A stretch of 64,000 nucleotides of DNA from Ailanthus altissimus (lineage: Eukaryota > Streptophyta > Magnoliopsida > Sapindales > Simaroubaceae), in contig OX327696.1 in the NCBI GenBank assembly GCA_946807835.1, forward strand, positions 8,878,501-8,942,500. Reading direction: 5' to 3'. Below, piece after piece: positions 12,701 through 23,960 of the stretch. The notes under the pieces were generated by a model. That model saw nothing but the letters and a program-made list of their open reading frames with translations. It was not told the origin of the DNA and did not search any database. Each line of letters starts with the position of its first letter. The stretch's first letter is position 1. Both the position numbers and the translations under genes were made by a program.

Positions 12701-15700
12701 TAATAGAATAAGGGAACTAATGTTGTAACACGAAGGAAGGCATTCGATTTATCAAAAAACAAGCAGTAAGAATAGCATCCGCTCAAAAACAGAGAGGAAT
12801 GTTATTATGTAGAAGTAAAGTGCGGGCAGTGTCAATGAAATGTCTGTTCTTACGCTCGACAACTCCAATTTGTTGTGGAGTATAGACACAAGAAGACTAA
12901 TGTAAGATGCCCTGAGAAGACATAAATTTAGTAAAAAGAGTAGAAAAATATTCATGTGCATTATCACTACGCAATATACGGATAGTAATGGACAATTGTG
13001 TTTTAATTTCCTTACAAAAAGACTTAAAGATGGAAATAATTTCATCACAAAAAGACTCAAAGATGAAAAATAATTCAAAGCGATCTTTCATAAAAAAATA
13101 ACCAAGTGCAACGCAAATAATCATTAATAAATGTAACAAAGTATTTAAAACTTAAAACAGAGGAGATTCAACTAGGACCTCAGACATCTGAACAAACTAA
13201 TGCAAGAGAGGATGCAACCTGATTGTTGACACACTTTAGAAACGATCCACGAGAGTATTTCCCAAGCTGACAAGACTCACAATTAAAAGACAATAGCCTA
13301 GAGAGACCTAGAACCATTTTTTGAAGCTTTAACAGATTTGGATGTCCCAGACGATTATGAAGAAGTGTTGGTGATTCAGTGACAGTGCATGCAATAGATG
13401 GTTGAGGAATACTCGAGTATTAGAGCTCCTATGACTCACGACCTACGCCAATCATCTTTCTTATACTGCGATCTTGAATAAAAACAGAGTTATTAACAAA
13501 GATGATTGCACAGTTTAAAGAGCGAGCAAGTTTATTGACAGAAATAAGATTAAAAGGACAATGTGGTATATAAAGAATAGATTCTAAAGATAAGAAAAGA
13601 AAAAGATGTGCTCGACCAATTGCTTGAGCAGTAGTTGTGGACCCATTAGCTAAGGTAACAGATGACAATAACTTAGACGTAAAAGTATAAGAAAGTAATT
13701 TGAGGTTACCAAAAATGTGGTTAGAGGCACCAAAATCAAGTACCCAAGGTCCTAAAGAAGAGGGCTGAGTAAGAAAAGCGATCGATTTACCCGTATGTGC
13801 AACAAAGGCAGTGGAAGAGGTAGACTGCTTAGCCGCTTGGTATTTAAGGTATTCCTCGTGTCAACACCGGTGAGAGTCACGGACGGAAGGTGCCTGTTTG
13901 TTTTAGAGTTCTCAATAGCAATCATATTTGCTCACAAATCAGAGCGAAGGATGAAGAAGAAAACAACTGAGAAGTTCTACAATCCAGAAACAGTTTTTCG
14001 ACAATACAGTGGCGGTTTTCGACGACTATGACGATGACCGGCGATGGCAAGTGACCGAATGGCAAGGATTTGGTTAGCCGGAGTCGCTTGAATCTATTGG
14101 CGCCAGCGGTGAAGACTCACATTCGCAGGAGGACGAGATCAGTTGATCACGCAACAACAGCGCAGAGGTGGCGCGTCGGGGCACCTCGGGCGGCCGATGT
14201 GTGCGGCTGCTGATTTTAGGTCACCGGCTTCGTCTGAGTCCAGTGACACCGGCGGTGAGATCTCAAGCACACCGAAAAGAAGTAGATCACCGAAGAGGAG
14301 TACTGTTGCCGACGTGAGGAGGCGCGTCCAACGGCCAGTGAGGATTAGGCTGTTGCAAACCTATCACTAGCGCCTTCTGAGGTCAACGGCGGTTGTTGGG
14401 AACTGTACTACCGCCTGAAAATAATACGGTCGCTGGAGAGTGTTATTGTTGTCAACGCGTGGAGGCGCGTCCAACGAGGCTTCTGTCGACAATTTCTTTG
14501 GTCTTGCCAACGAGAACCTTCTTAGGTCACGACCACCGAAAAAAGTGAGCACGGTGGCCGAAAAATAGACGGGCAGTGCTGCTAGAAAATAAACAGGTAG
14601 TATTGCCGGAAAAATTCACAAGTCAGAAGCCAAAAGTTGGCTCTGATACCATGTAAGAGTAATTGAGAGAAGAAGACTTGTATATTTCTCTTCTTGTTTA
14701 CAAGTATTTATAGAAAGAAGGAAGTCATTTAATTTCTAGTCTACAACTACTATCTATTACTTGACAACTAGCAACTACTTTTACAACTAATTAATATACT
14801 TCAACAACATCAAAGGAGACGAAACTAAACATACATCATGTAAGTTCTACACTTATGAGCTCTAAAAGGCCAAGAAAATTGATGTTAAGCAGATAATTTT
14901 GCAAAGTATTTACTAAATCTTTACCCACATCAACACTTGAAAGCATGGTACATAGTAATTCTTATACGTCATCTCAATAAACTACCAAATTGATACGTGT
15001 TATTTTGAGAGAGAACTTTCATAAGGGAGCATAATTATTTCAAAGAACTTCTATAACTCTATTAGGAAAAAACACATTGCACCTTTTTTTTCTTTTGACT
15101 AGGTTTTCATCCCACTAGGTTTTATTGATAAAGGCTTTTAAAGAGACAGTTGGCCACCTAATCAATACTCTCTATATATGTGTGCAAACATTTTCACATT
15201 TTAAAGTGCAAATGTCCATCAGTCTATACCAAAAATTTTATACACAGACAATTCAACGTTTGTATTTTAAGATCATGCAAATATCGACATCTAGAAATTT
15301 TTTTATTATATACATATATTAAAATAGTCTTATTAAGGATATTTCACAAAGTTGATTAGCATTCAAGGAACTCTGCCCTCTACAATTACACTTAGGCCTT
15401 ATTATAGGCACATAAGGGAATCCTTTTAATAGTATTACAATTATTACATATTACTATTACACGACCTATCAAATTCCTTATCACTAAGTAATCTTATTAT
15501 TACAAAGACAACCTACAAATATATTATTGCACTACTTTATGTCACACCATTCTTGAGAGCACATTACTTTTGTAACTCATTTCTATTGCATACTTCTTGT
15601 CTTGTATATAATTCTTTCCTGGTCCAACATATTCATCTAGATATTAGCCAAGACATTCTCCACAAAGCTATTACATCTCTTATCGTCCAATTTATGTCAT

Positions 15701-18700
15701 AAACCAAACTTGGAGCCTTATTGATTATTGTGATTTGGGCCAATCAATTTCTTCTGACCCCACTGTCATAACAGTAAAAAAAACAGTATGCGAATACTAT
15801 GTCATTACTAATGAAACGAACATGGCATATTATGCCACTTGGCTCTTGATGAATCTTTATCTAATTGCTTTGATCATTAATTTAAAACTTGTCCAGAACA
15901 ATTGAAGATATAATTTAGAAAGATGGTTTGATAGATTTCCTGAACCAATATTTCAAGATAAACTCACTCTAAGACTCATGATATGACATCAGATACATAA
16001 TCCAACCATTACGATTGTTTAGCTCAATGACATATAGGAATGAGTTGAACCACCATTTATAGAAGTTAGAGAACATGAACATATGTTTGATAATGATAGT
16101 TGAGACAACGATCAAATGTGGTTAGGATGTCTTCATACTAGAGGACTTGAAGAACTCTATCAAACACAATTGTTATTCCTCACTTACAGTCCAATTCCTT
16201 CACACATTCAGAAAACACCAAACCTTTGATATCAAGAGGACTTCATTATGCTCAACATGAAAAAGATGAAGATCATGAAGAAGAAACTCAAGAATACTAC
16301 AACTGACTGAGGAGAAAAGGATGAGCAAATGAAATGCAATAACCAGACCCCCCCTTGAAGATGTTGAATGACTACCCTAGGATCTAGCTCCAAAACAGTG
16401 GCAATAGGTAGGAACTCACCAACATGATCCTCTTCATGATGAAGATCTTGATAGACCCTTGAACAATAATGCATAAATAATGGTGGACCAATGAGGACAA
16501 ACTATTGGACATCCCGCAATAGAAGCAATGGTAGATATGGGGAACCCTAAAAGAATAATAGACAAGATATGAGCTATGTGATGAAAATGGGTTGTAAAGA
16601 AATGTGTTTGTAGGCCATAATTATACTAATGAGATTCCCTAGTAATAAATTACTTGATGAGTCATGTGTAATAGTAACATGTAATAATTGTACTATTGTA
16701 AAGGTATAACTTGCGTGTTTATAAAAGGGACCTTAGTGTACTTGTAGAATGAAGAGTTCCCTGAGGGCCAATAAGCCTTTGAAATATCCTCATGTAATAA
16801 AAATTATTTTAAAGGCTTGGCCCTTTTGAGTGTGATTTCTGATTTAAGTTGAGATGAATCCAAAAGCCTACTAAAGAAGTTATGCCCCTCCTCCTCCACA
16901 ACCAAGGCCAGCACAAGCTAACCAATGGGGACAAACTATAGGACATCCCATAACAAAAGCAATACTGGATATGTGGGACTCTAAAAGAATAATAATAGGA
17001 TAAAAGCTATGTAATAGAAACGAGTTATAAAGTAATATGTTAAAAGAGTGGTGTGACATAAAATAGTGCAATAATGGGTTTATAGGCGAGCTTTGTAATA
17101 ATGAGATTTTTTATTGATAAGAAATCTAATGAATCGTATAATAGCAACATGTAATAATCATAATATTGTTAACAGGTGTGTGCTTATGAAAGGGGCCTTC
17201 GCGTGATTATAGGGGTAGAGTTCCCTAAGTGCCAATAAGCTTTTACGTAATAAAAATTATTTTAGTATACATACATAAGCATTTAATGTACATTTAGGCC
17301 TCATTTGGCAAACTATATTGAATACAATAAGATAAAATTTGATTATACTTTCTTTTGCACTGCATTTGGCTTGCCATACAAGATTGGATTAGACTACATA
17401 TATATTTTATAGTTAGAATATTAAAAATTCAGTATATGCATATATTAATTAATTATTTAATAATTATTTTAAATTAAATAAGTTAAGACAAAAGAAATTA
17501 AAAAATTATTTATAATAATATTTCAATATATAACAAAATATATTTATATTATTAATTTATTTAAAATAATATGAACAATTATTTTAATTAGTTAGCAATA
17601 TTTTAGGTTATTTATAAAATATGTTAATTATTTATCGAGCATTTTTCTCATAAATGATCATTTTTATTTATTATTTCAGAAATTAATTAATTTAAATTAT
17701 AGTCCTAAGATAACTTATCCCGTACACTTGCATGTGTTGCCCAGTGGTAAAGGCTAATTTTGTCAGAAGTCCAAGAAATAGCAAAGTCTGTTAAAAGAAC
17801 ATAACATGGGAGGCTATAGGATAAGTTATCTTGTAATTAGAAGATTAAACAGCAAGTCCTAAGTGGAACTTCTCATTTTTATCCTACTCAAGTTCATGTT
17901 ACCAAACATAAACATGGCACAAGCTATAGTATATGCCGATAAATAGTGTACTCTTTTCCACCGAATAAAAAGATCCGTACAGTTCTTTGGCATTCAGGTA
18001 TGTACAAGAGTATCAAAGGCTTAGGACTCTATGTGATAGGCTACATATCAGAAATAAAACCAAATGAAATAGAATAAAAAAAGAATTTCAGAGTTCACCA
18101 TTTGTGCAACACTTCTACTCAAATTCAATATTAGAGCAGTAAAAAGAAAAATATGGTATACACTTAGAAAGACCAATGCTCATAATGAGGACATTCCCAA
18201 ACACAAAAATCTGATTGATTAAATGTTAAAATGCTATATTAATTTTAAAAAGAAAATTAAAAAAAAATGTCTCGTCAACATGTGATGAGACATTGACTTT
18301 ATGATTTGAAACATACACCTTTTTGAGAACTTCCTTCTTTATCTGATAGTTGGCAGCCTCTACAAAAACCTTTCCAGATAATCTCCTCGCTAACTAACAT
18401 GAGAAGCATAGTAGCTTAGGAATATGACCAAGAAACAGAATATCAAAAAATAGGAAAATAAACTAGCAAAACAGTTCTATTACCAATTGATAAAATTTTC
18501 CCAATGTATATATACCACCACCCTAGAAAAAAGTAAGATAAGAAAATGGATCAATAATTATTGCAATGAAGATAATCAACAAGAAAAAATGCACAAACAG
18601 AAATGGCAGAAAAAGAAAACAGAAGTACCTTTAAGATAACTGACTTGAGTTCCGATGCCCCAACCTTCAAAGCAGCAAGAGCTTGCACCTTCCACTGACT

Positions 18701-21313
18701 GAGTCCAAGTTCCAAAGTATTTTGAGTGTTGGAAGTCTCAGAATTCTGCCATAACCCCGGAAAAACTCCAGATTCTTCACTAAATGAAGACAATAACTCG
18801 TTTTAAGTCATCCAAGTATAGTATAAAAAAGGGCACAAAAAAAGAAAATTAAAATAAAAAATTAAGGAAATCTAGTCTACTTTCTTTAGAGTAATGATCC
18901 TCAATAATTTTCACTTTGTAAGAAACAAAGATCCTTCAACATTTGAAGATCAGCTCAGATGAAAATAAAAATAAATATATAAAAAAGAAAAAAGATGAAA
19001 TTTATATGCATTCACACCAAAAAGTGATAAAAGAAGACCTAACTTGTAACATGGTACAGTCACAATATAATTGCTAGACACAAAACTACATTAGCAACAT
19101 AAGTGATATTACATGATAGCTAACAGGTTGCATAGCTTAGGACCCAATGAAGAATCAACTTTTACAACTAATTTTCTTTCGTGAGATCAAATCTGTGTAC
19201 ACCTAACTATGTAGTTCAATATAAGGTTCATTTTAGATCTCTTTCGCATCCTTCAACTGCTCTTAGAATGATGATAAAATCAGGAGGAGATAAGTATTTT
19301 CCTCCACATGTTGACAATTTCCCCAGTGTTTGCTAAGTTTTGTAGATGTACAGTATGTGCAGATGAAGAGCAGATGCCTAGCAAAAAAGGCGCAAACACT
19401 TAACCCTAAAAGTTTGTTGGGACTCAAGAACTTGGAAAAAAATCAAAACTGTTAATTCAAGGAAGAGAAATACTGTTTTTATGTAATCTTTTGAAGCTAT
19501 AGACACCCCATCTTTTGGGTTGTTTCTCTTGCAAAAAGGTTACCATGGTCTGCAATTGTACCCTCTTTTCTTTCTATAGATATACACAGTTTTTGTTACA
19601 TATCCAAAAGAATCCTGTTTCATCGAATACCATCAGGCCATCTTACTTCATTCTTTTCTCTTTTCTGATACAAAGAAATAGTATTCATAAGAAAACAAAT
19701 AGGAGATACATAAGTGGAGTAGATGTCCACAATGAAAACAAAAACAAAGCAGGATAACCGTTTCTATGGAAAAATATATCCAGAAAGCCTACAGACAAAC
19801 AGCAAGTATATCCAACCCTTCCCTAATCCAAAAAAATAATCAGTAAAGGAGCTGTCTAGTTTTTTTATTTTTCACAACCAACACAATCCAAATTATAAAA
19901 TCAATTAGAGAAGTATAAAATCTTCCACCATATAATGGAAATGAATTCTTCATAGTTGACAAAGATGTAAGATGTTGTGAGAATTAGTCAGTACAATACC
20001 TTGCATAATCCCGCAAAAGATGAAGAAAAATTTCAGCTTCTAGGTCTTCAGTTGACAATTTACTTGAGCAAGAAATGTTCAACTTTTTCCTCACTACTAG
20101 TAAGACATTTCTGTATGAAGGCCTCCAACCCCTATAAAGAAAGCCAAGTGAAATTAATTAGATGTTAGTTACTAATAAACACAACCAATATCTAAAAAGG
20201 CAAAACTTAAATCAGAAAATTGGACTGTAAATCAAAGCAAGACGATACATTGAATGCACAATAGTTCATGGCAGATTCAAAAGGGAATTGAATCAACAAA
20301 AACTCAACCATATTTCAAAATTTTCAATTCAGTGAATTATATTGGCATTTAGTAATGTAGTCATTGACCTAGCCAACACAGGTAATGGAGAAACCATAAA
20401 CCCTTCAAATGGAAAAGCAAGCAATTCAGCAACCTTAATGTAGATCGAGCATCAGCTGCAAGGAACAAGAATCGTGACTCAAGAGATGCTATGAAATCCT
20501 CCCGCTCTTCAAGGTCTTGTTCAATCATGGCATAGTCCACATCAGCTCTGTTGGTGATCGATTTTAGTAGAGGACTTAAGTAGCTGAAGATTGACACAAT
20601 CCAACACCATTCAAAAATTAAACATCATGAAAATTCAAACTATCCAACACAGTAACTTTCTAAAAGCTTAGTCATTTTAATAACAAATAATATAACAAAA
20701 TCACCTTGGGCCAAAAAGGATTCTCTCAAGCTCATACAGCTCAGAGTCCGTGGCAAGTTCAAGCACTGACCGAAGCTCAGGATCAAATGCACCTGATAAT
20801 AAATTAACTCGAAAATGTAAACTATGTAAATTGCATGAATTTGTAATATACATTCAAAGAAAGAGAAATTTTTTTTTAAAAAAATGCAATAAAACCTTGG
20901 CCTTTGCTTGAGAGAGTAACATAAGTACAAGCTACTGGACCTAAACCAGTTCTACGCCGAGGGGAGCCACAGTTCTGCAAAAACAAATTAAAAAAAAATT
21001 ACGAATTATTAAATTTCTATATATTAATTAGTAATTAGTAATTATAATTATGTATTTTCCCCTTTTTTGTGCTTTTGCAGCAGATTATCGGGAAAGAACA
21101 GAGAAGTAGAACGAAATTTAAAACCAAATAATAATAATAATAAAAAGATCATAAGCGAGACTGCGAGAAGAGTGAAGGGCTTACTGGGAAAGTGAGTTTG
21201 GTGGTGGTGGTGACGGTGAAAGGAGAAGCAAAGGATGAGCGAAGGGCGAGAGCTGTGGCAGTGGCAGTGGCAGTAGCAGTAGCAGTAGCAGTAGCAGCAA
21301 CAGCAGCAGCCAT
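3709..21313 (-). CDS. Plastid-targeted YaaW/UPF0174-like protein, 12 exons
   Basis: Minus-strand exons: 21313-21185, 20974-20896, 20792-20705, 20583-20434, 20131-20000, 18779-18629, 18522-18484, 18393-18319, 7073-7014, 6470-6406, 4465-4375, 3753-3709. All introns are GT/AG, phases agree, and the total is 1104 nt (367 residues plus TGA). Residues 1 to about 45 are Ala/Thr/Ser-rich with no acidic residue, as in a chloroplast transit peptide. About residues 75-195 contain ELYELERILFG, a Glu/Asp-rich helix and RNVLLVVRKKLN followed by STEDLEAEIFLHLL, a layout like bacterial YaaW. The C-terminus has LLGPMLWGTFLADVV and YARILRAIYAFAQIRITRTYR, matching the hydrophobic YaaW tail. The biochemical function of this family is unknown to me. 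The family assignment is from memory of YaaW and is moderate; the exon structure is strong. The intron 18318-7074 is about 11.2 kb and full of repeats. Confidence 0.85.
7251..7736. repeat. 243-bp tandem duplication in the large intron
   Basis: Copy 1 is 7251-7493 and copy 2 is 7494-7736. They abut exactly and differ at about two positions (for example AACAGC versus AACGGC), so the duplication is recent. It lies about 180 bases from the exon at 7014-7073, on its intron side. No coding content. Confidence 0.92.
8918..9215 (+). repeat. Dispersed LTR-like repeat, family R, copy 1
   Basis: Begins TGTGAGACCC and ends with a conserved block GAGTTCCCTGGAGTGCCAAT. Related sequence occurs at 15340-15690 (inverted), 16470-16805 and 16918-17280, always with the terminal AGTTCCCT...CCAATAAGC block. 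The TG start and the transcription-end-like tail suggest an LTR or the 3' end of an element; the family is not recognised. Confidence 0.5.
9225..9475. mobile_element. Fold-back MITE-like element
   Basis: An imperfect inverted repeat centred near 9345. The middle reads CACAGT-ATAATTTC-ACTGTG, and the arms pair outward (for example GATCTTACGGATAGAAAAAA on the left against TTTTTTTATCCATCAGATC on the right). It has no coding capacity. The size and fold-back structure fit a miniature inverted-repeat element. The exact ends and target duplication were not resolved. Confidence 0.5.
9483..9690. repeat. AT-rich dispersed repeat, possible MITE
   Basis: Contains two variants of GCGAACRTCCACAT in a Cys/Trp-free, AT-rich setting. 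A similar block occurs at about 15180-15310 (GCAAATGTCCATC). Both flank the copia element in the same intron. Weak evidence only. Confidence 0.3.
10035..10186 (-). repeat. 3' LTR of the intron copia
   Basis: 152 bases, TGTTGAAG...TTACA on the minus strand. It matches 14652-14806 at about 97% apart from one 3-base gap. Confidence 0.95.
10187..10200 (-). other. Polypurine tract
   Basis: AGCTTGAGAGGGAG on the minus strand, immediately before the 3' LTR: the plus-strand priming site of a copia element. Confidence 0.85.
10194..13925 (-). pseudogene. Broken copia gag-pol, most of gag deleted
   Basis: Reading 3' to 5' on the plus strand. 10194-10391 is the RNase H end with KHIEIDCHFVREKI. 10631-10934 carries RYRKLVGKLNYLTITRPDI. 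About 10950-11220 has the YVDDIVI motif region of reverse transcriptase. 11226-12224 is the reverse-transcriptase N-terminal part, with one segment present twice. About 12400-13400 is integrase. 13429-13760 has the protease motif DFGAS and the GAG-pre-integrase boundary. A gag-like start codon at 13925-13923 is followed by only about 20 gag-like residues before sequence that normally directly precedes protease (EYLKYQAAKQS). Several frameshifts and stops occur. It cannot encode a complete polyprotein. Confidence 0.88.
11171..11868 (-). repeat. 349-bp tandem duplication inside reverse transcriptase
   Basis: 11171-11519 and 11520-11868 are two copies of the same reverse-transcriptase segment (the part reading DVKNAFFYGELQKEIYMEQP). 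They differ at roughly 20 or more positions, clearly more than the two LTRs of the same element do. Confidence 0.85.
13926..14639 (-). other. GC-rich copia leader
   Basis: Between the primer-binding site and the residual gag start. Much more GC-rich than the surroundings, with many CGGCG and GGCGCG words. No intact ORF of its own. It is probably the untranslated leader of the element; capture of foreign sequence cannot be excluded. Confidence 0.55.
14640..14651 (-). other. Primer-binding site of the intron copia
   Basis: TGGTATCAGAGC on the minus strand, complementary to the 3' end of plant initiator methionine tRNA, with no spacer from the LTR end at 14652. Confidence 0.93.
14652..14806 (-). 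repeat. 5' LTR of the intron copia
   Basis: 155 bases, partner of 10035-10186, followed on the outside by the target duplication ACATC at 14807-14811. Confidence 0.95.
15340..15690 (-). repeat. Dispersed LTR-like repeat, family R, copy 2 (inverted)
   Basis: The reverse complement matches 8918-9215 and 16470-17280, including the AGAGTTCC and GTGTGACATAAA blocks. It lies head-to-head with the direct copies at 16470 onward. Confidence 0.5.
15720..16540 (+). pseudogene. Decayed coding remnant of an unidentified element
   Basis: Plus-strand frames interrupted by stops still read protein-like stretches, for example RWFDRFPEPIFQDKLTLRL near 15920 and DNDQMWLGCLHTRGLEELYQ near 16105, ending with GQTIGHPAIEAMVDMG near 16500. 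The last block recurs at about 16920 as GQTIGHPITKAILDMWD just before a second family-R copy. This suggests the 3' end of an element's protein followed by its terminal repeat. The family was not recognised. Confidence 0.4.
16470..17280 (+). repeat. Dispersed LTR-like repeat, family R, copies 3 and 4
   Basis: Two direct copies, 16470-16805 and 16918-17280, separated by about 110 bases. Both run from GGACAAACTAT.GGACATCCC through AGTTCCCT...CCAATAAGC to AATAAAAATTATTTTA. The spacer reads PPPPQPRPAQANQWGQ in one frame. Confidence 0.6.
17707..17832. repeat. Short inverted-repeat element
   Basis: Perfect 14-base inverted repeats, AAGATAACTTATCC (17707-17720) and GGATAAGTTATCTT (17819-17832), enclose about 98 bases. 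This fits a very small MITE or a fold-back relic inside the large intron. The AT-rich stretch 17281-17700 before it shows no further structure I can name. Confidence 0.55.
21240..21311 (-). repeat. Coding hexamer repeat in transit peptide
   Basis: Alternating GCT/GCC and ACT codons repeat through residues 7-19 of the YaaW-like protein and give an Ala-Thr alternation. This is an in-frame hexanucleotide microsatellite inside the predicted transit peptide. Length changes would add or remove Ala-Thr pairs without breaking the frame. Confidence 0.85.
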
Positions 21314-22600
21314 TGTTATATCACCTGCCGCCCCCAGTGATTACTATTTACTAAATCTTGAAAGTTTTGGGGAATTTCTTAGTCCGAGAGAAACGGAAAG
21401 ATGAATATATTTGTCCAGAATTTTTGGGGTGTTGGCTACTGACTATTCTTGGCTCTCAATGATGATAGCCCACTATTCTCCTTTTGTTGGACTTTATCTC
21501 TGATAAATAATTACTTTTGGGGCTTGTTTTAAATAAAAGTAAAATTACAAGGGTCGCTGAATAATGACCCTTAATATTTAAGTATTTCGAATTTCTCTCG
21601 CAAATAACTGTTTTCTTTTTGTACATAAAACTGTCACAATTTCAACCGAAATCAAAATACCATTTACACTTGTCATGATTCACAAAATAACCCCAATAAG
21701 TTTGACGGTAACTCACCTCGTAAATACTTTGACTCTTATGGAAAGGAAGGGAAAATTTTTGAAAATAGTCCTTAATTTTATAAATTATTATTTTTAGTTA
21801 TACATTAAATTTTTTTTTTTAATTAAAAAATTTTATATTTAAACAGTTTTATCACCAATTCAAAATATTCAAATTTTTTTTCTCTCTTCGTTTTAAGTAC
21901 GTAAATTCATAAGAAAAAATAGATAAATTTATTAAAAAATATGTGAATTTTATAAAAAATAATTGAAGAGAGAGAAAATTTGATAAAAATACTATTTTTG
22001 GTGCCATAGGTGGTTAGTCACGCACTAAGCGCTATGCTATATTTAGTGCATGCACTTGGCGCAGGCGCTTAACAGCTTAGACTGAACTATGAACCATGAG
22101 GCGTAACCTAATTTTTATTTAAATTTATTTTGATTTGAAATTAAATTAATTTTATTAAATAATTAAAAAGTTAATTAATATATTTAGTAATAGTAATTAA
22201 AGTGTTGTGTATTTTAAATTAGTATAAAATTTTAAATAAAATATAGTTATTGATATATTTAATATATTTAATTGTTTAATTTATTTTTTAATAATAATTT
22301 ATTAGTAACTAAATAATTAAATAATATAGTAAATTATTTTTTATTCTTAATAATGTAACAAAATATATATTTTAGAAAATTAGGGAGTTTATTTATGTCT
22401 ACATGCCTTTGGTGGATCAAGTCTAACTTCATTAATCTTCTCTCCCTTTGTGAACTAAGAACAGTTTTTAATTTTTATGTGCTTTTGTTCTTCTTTTTTG
22501 TAACTACTTGGCTATATAAGCCTGTCCCAATCAAAAAGATTAAAACTGAATTGACTAAGCACTATAACACACCAATTTAGTTAAGAATCTTCTTACCAAA
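21314..22600. other. Promoter-side flank of the YaaW-like gene
   Basis: This lies upstream of the minus-strand start codon at 21313 and must hold its promoter and 5' untranslated region, but I could not place a convincing TATA box. From about 21780 to 22380 it is very AT-rich with no ORF of note. Confidence 0.45.
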
Positions 22601-23960
22601 GAGAAGTTGATTGGTAAAGATGCTGAGAATGTACAAGCCTAGAGAGGTAAGAAGAAAAAGAGTAAGGTATTTAGTTAAAAATATCATTTTCTTTTGATTT
22701 TCCATTATTTACTCATTCTCCTTACCTTTATTTATAAAAATGATTGATTAGGGAGACAACAAGAGGAAGATATTTCACCTGGCTCGAGAAACGAGGGGTG
22801 CTAGAGAAAACCTAAAGGGATCGCTAATAAGCTTTTAAAATAAGGTAAGAGAAACTTTCCCAAAATGGTGAGGAAGGGTAACCAAGGGGATATTTAGTGA
22901 ACCTTAAAGAAAATAAAGTGGTCGACACTTCTATTTCTGCTCTATTGCCACTGTCATAAAACGTGCCTCTAAGTTTGTCAAGCCTTACTCAAAGGTCTAG
23001 GGGCATAAGAGTTCGACAATAATGCCAATAAGGACTCGTGATAAGGTTTTTTGTTTCCTCCTCCTTTTCTAACATCTTTATTGATTGGTGCCGACATTAA
23101 TGCCTACCTCGAGTGCTGAGTAAAGATTCATGATGAGGTCTTCTGCTTCCTCCTTTCTTTCTGATCTCCGTATTAACAAAAAGGTGAGATATGGAAACAT
23201 AGTCCCCTTTGTTTGGGAAAATGAGTATATAGTAAGGACCGGACATGTTAAGATGTCCTCGAAGTATAACAGGGTCAAAGCTTTTAGAATAGCCTCTAAA
23301 AATTTCTTGAGGTGTGTTTCATGGACTTAGCCTAAATATTTTATTTTTTTTACTTTTAGCATAATGCTTAGGTTTAACCTTTCTTTTTTTTATAGGCTGC
23401 CTTCATCTTCTTGTCGTACTAAGGGCCATCACGGGTGCTATTTAGGATATCCAAAAGGTTAAGGACACTGAGATAAATATAGCTTACCTTCATAATGTTG
23501 TAGGTAAGGCAAACAAGAAAACTGAGTAGAGTGCTCATGAGGTGAAGAATTATGCTGCTCAGGCTAGGAGTTTGAGGTGAGAGCCGTGATGGTAGAGAGT
23601 TGAGTCTTAGAGCTTCAGAGGATTAACCAACTTTTAGATGTGAAGGTTACTAGAGGAGAGGCTATGATGACCATTCTACTAGACGATCATGCCGAGTTTG
23701 CATTCAAAGTAGAGGAGCTGAAGAAAGCGATCAAGGAATCTAAAGCTTTTACTTATGAAGTAGCCATAGATCAGTGGTTTGAAGGAATCAGTAAAAGGTT
23801 TTCCAAATGTGTCAACCTCTTTAAAAAACATTATCTTAAGATCAAACTCAAGTGGTTGGAAGACAAGCTCACCAAGTAGTAATCAACCAATGGAGGCTAC
23901 ATTGAGGCCGATCAATAGGTCATTGACTTGGACACCTGGGATGACACACCCAAGGTGTTA
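22600..23960 (+). pseudogene. Degenerate transposon-like coiled-coil remnant
   Basis: The best preserved part is 23640-23879, reading a charged helical segment with FKVEELKKAIKESKAF followed by FSKCVNLFKKHYLKI. This layout (coiled coil, then a Cys-containing F..C...F segment) is seen in gag-like or putative-transposon proteins scattered in plant genomes. The rest of the interval has several stops per frame. I cannot name the element or find its ends. Confidence 0.35.

Larger units (their letters stand above)
10035..14806 (-). mobile_element. Ty1/copia element, nested in host intron
   Basis: Minus-strand element with short LTRs (10035-10186 and 14652-14806, TG...CA) and a perfect 5-bp target duplication ACATC at 10030-10034 and 14807-14811. 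The primer-binding site TGGTATCAGAGC (initiator Met tRNA type) directly abuts the 5' LTR, and a polypurine tract abuts the 3' LTR. The two LTRs differ by about four substitutions and one 3-base indel, so insertion was fairly recent. Domain order protease, integrase, reverse transcriptase, RNase H is that of Ty1/copia. Most of gag is absent and the pol frame is broken. The element lies in the same orientation as the YaaW-like gene. Confidence 0.95.

Noticed and set aside
21192..21404. Plus-strand ORF rich in Ala-Val
   Set aside because: It is the antisense reading of the hexamer repeat in exon 1 of the YaaW-like gene.
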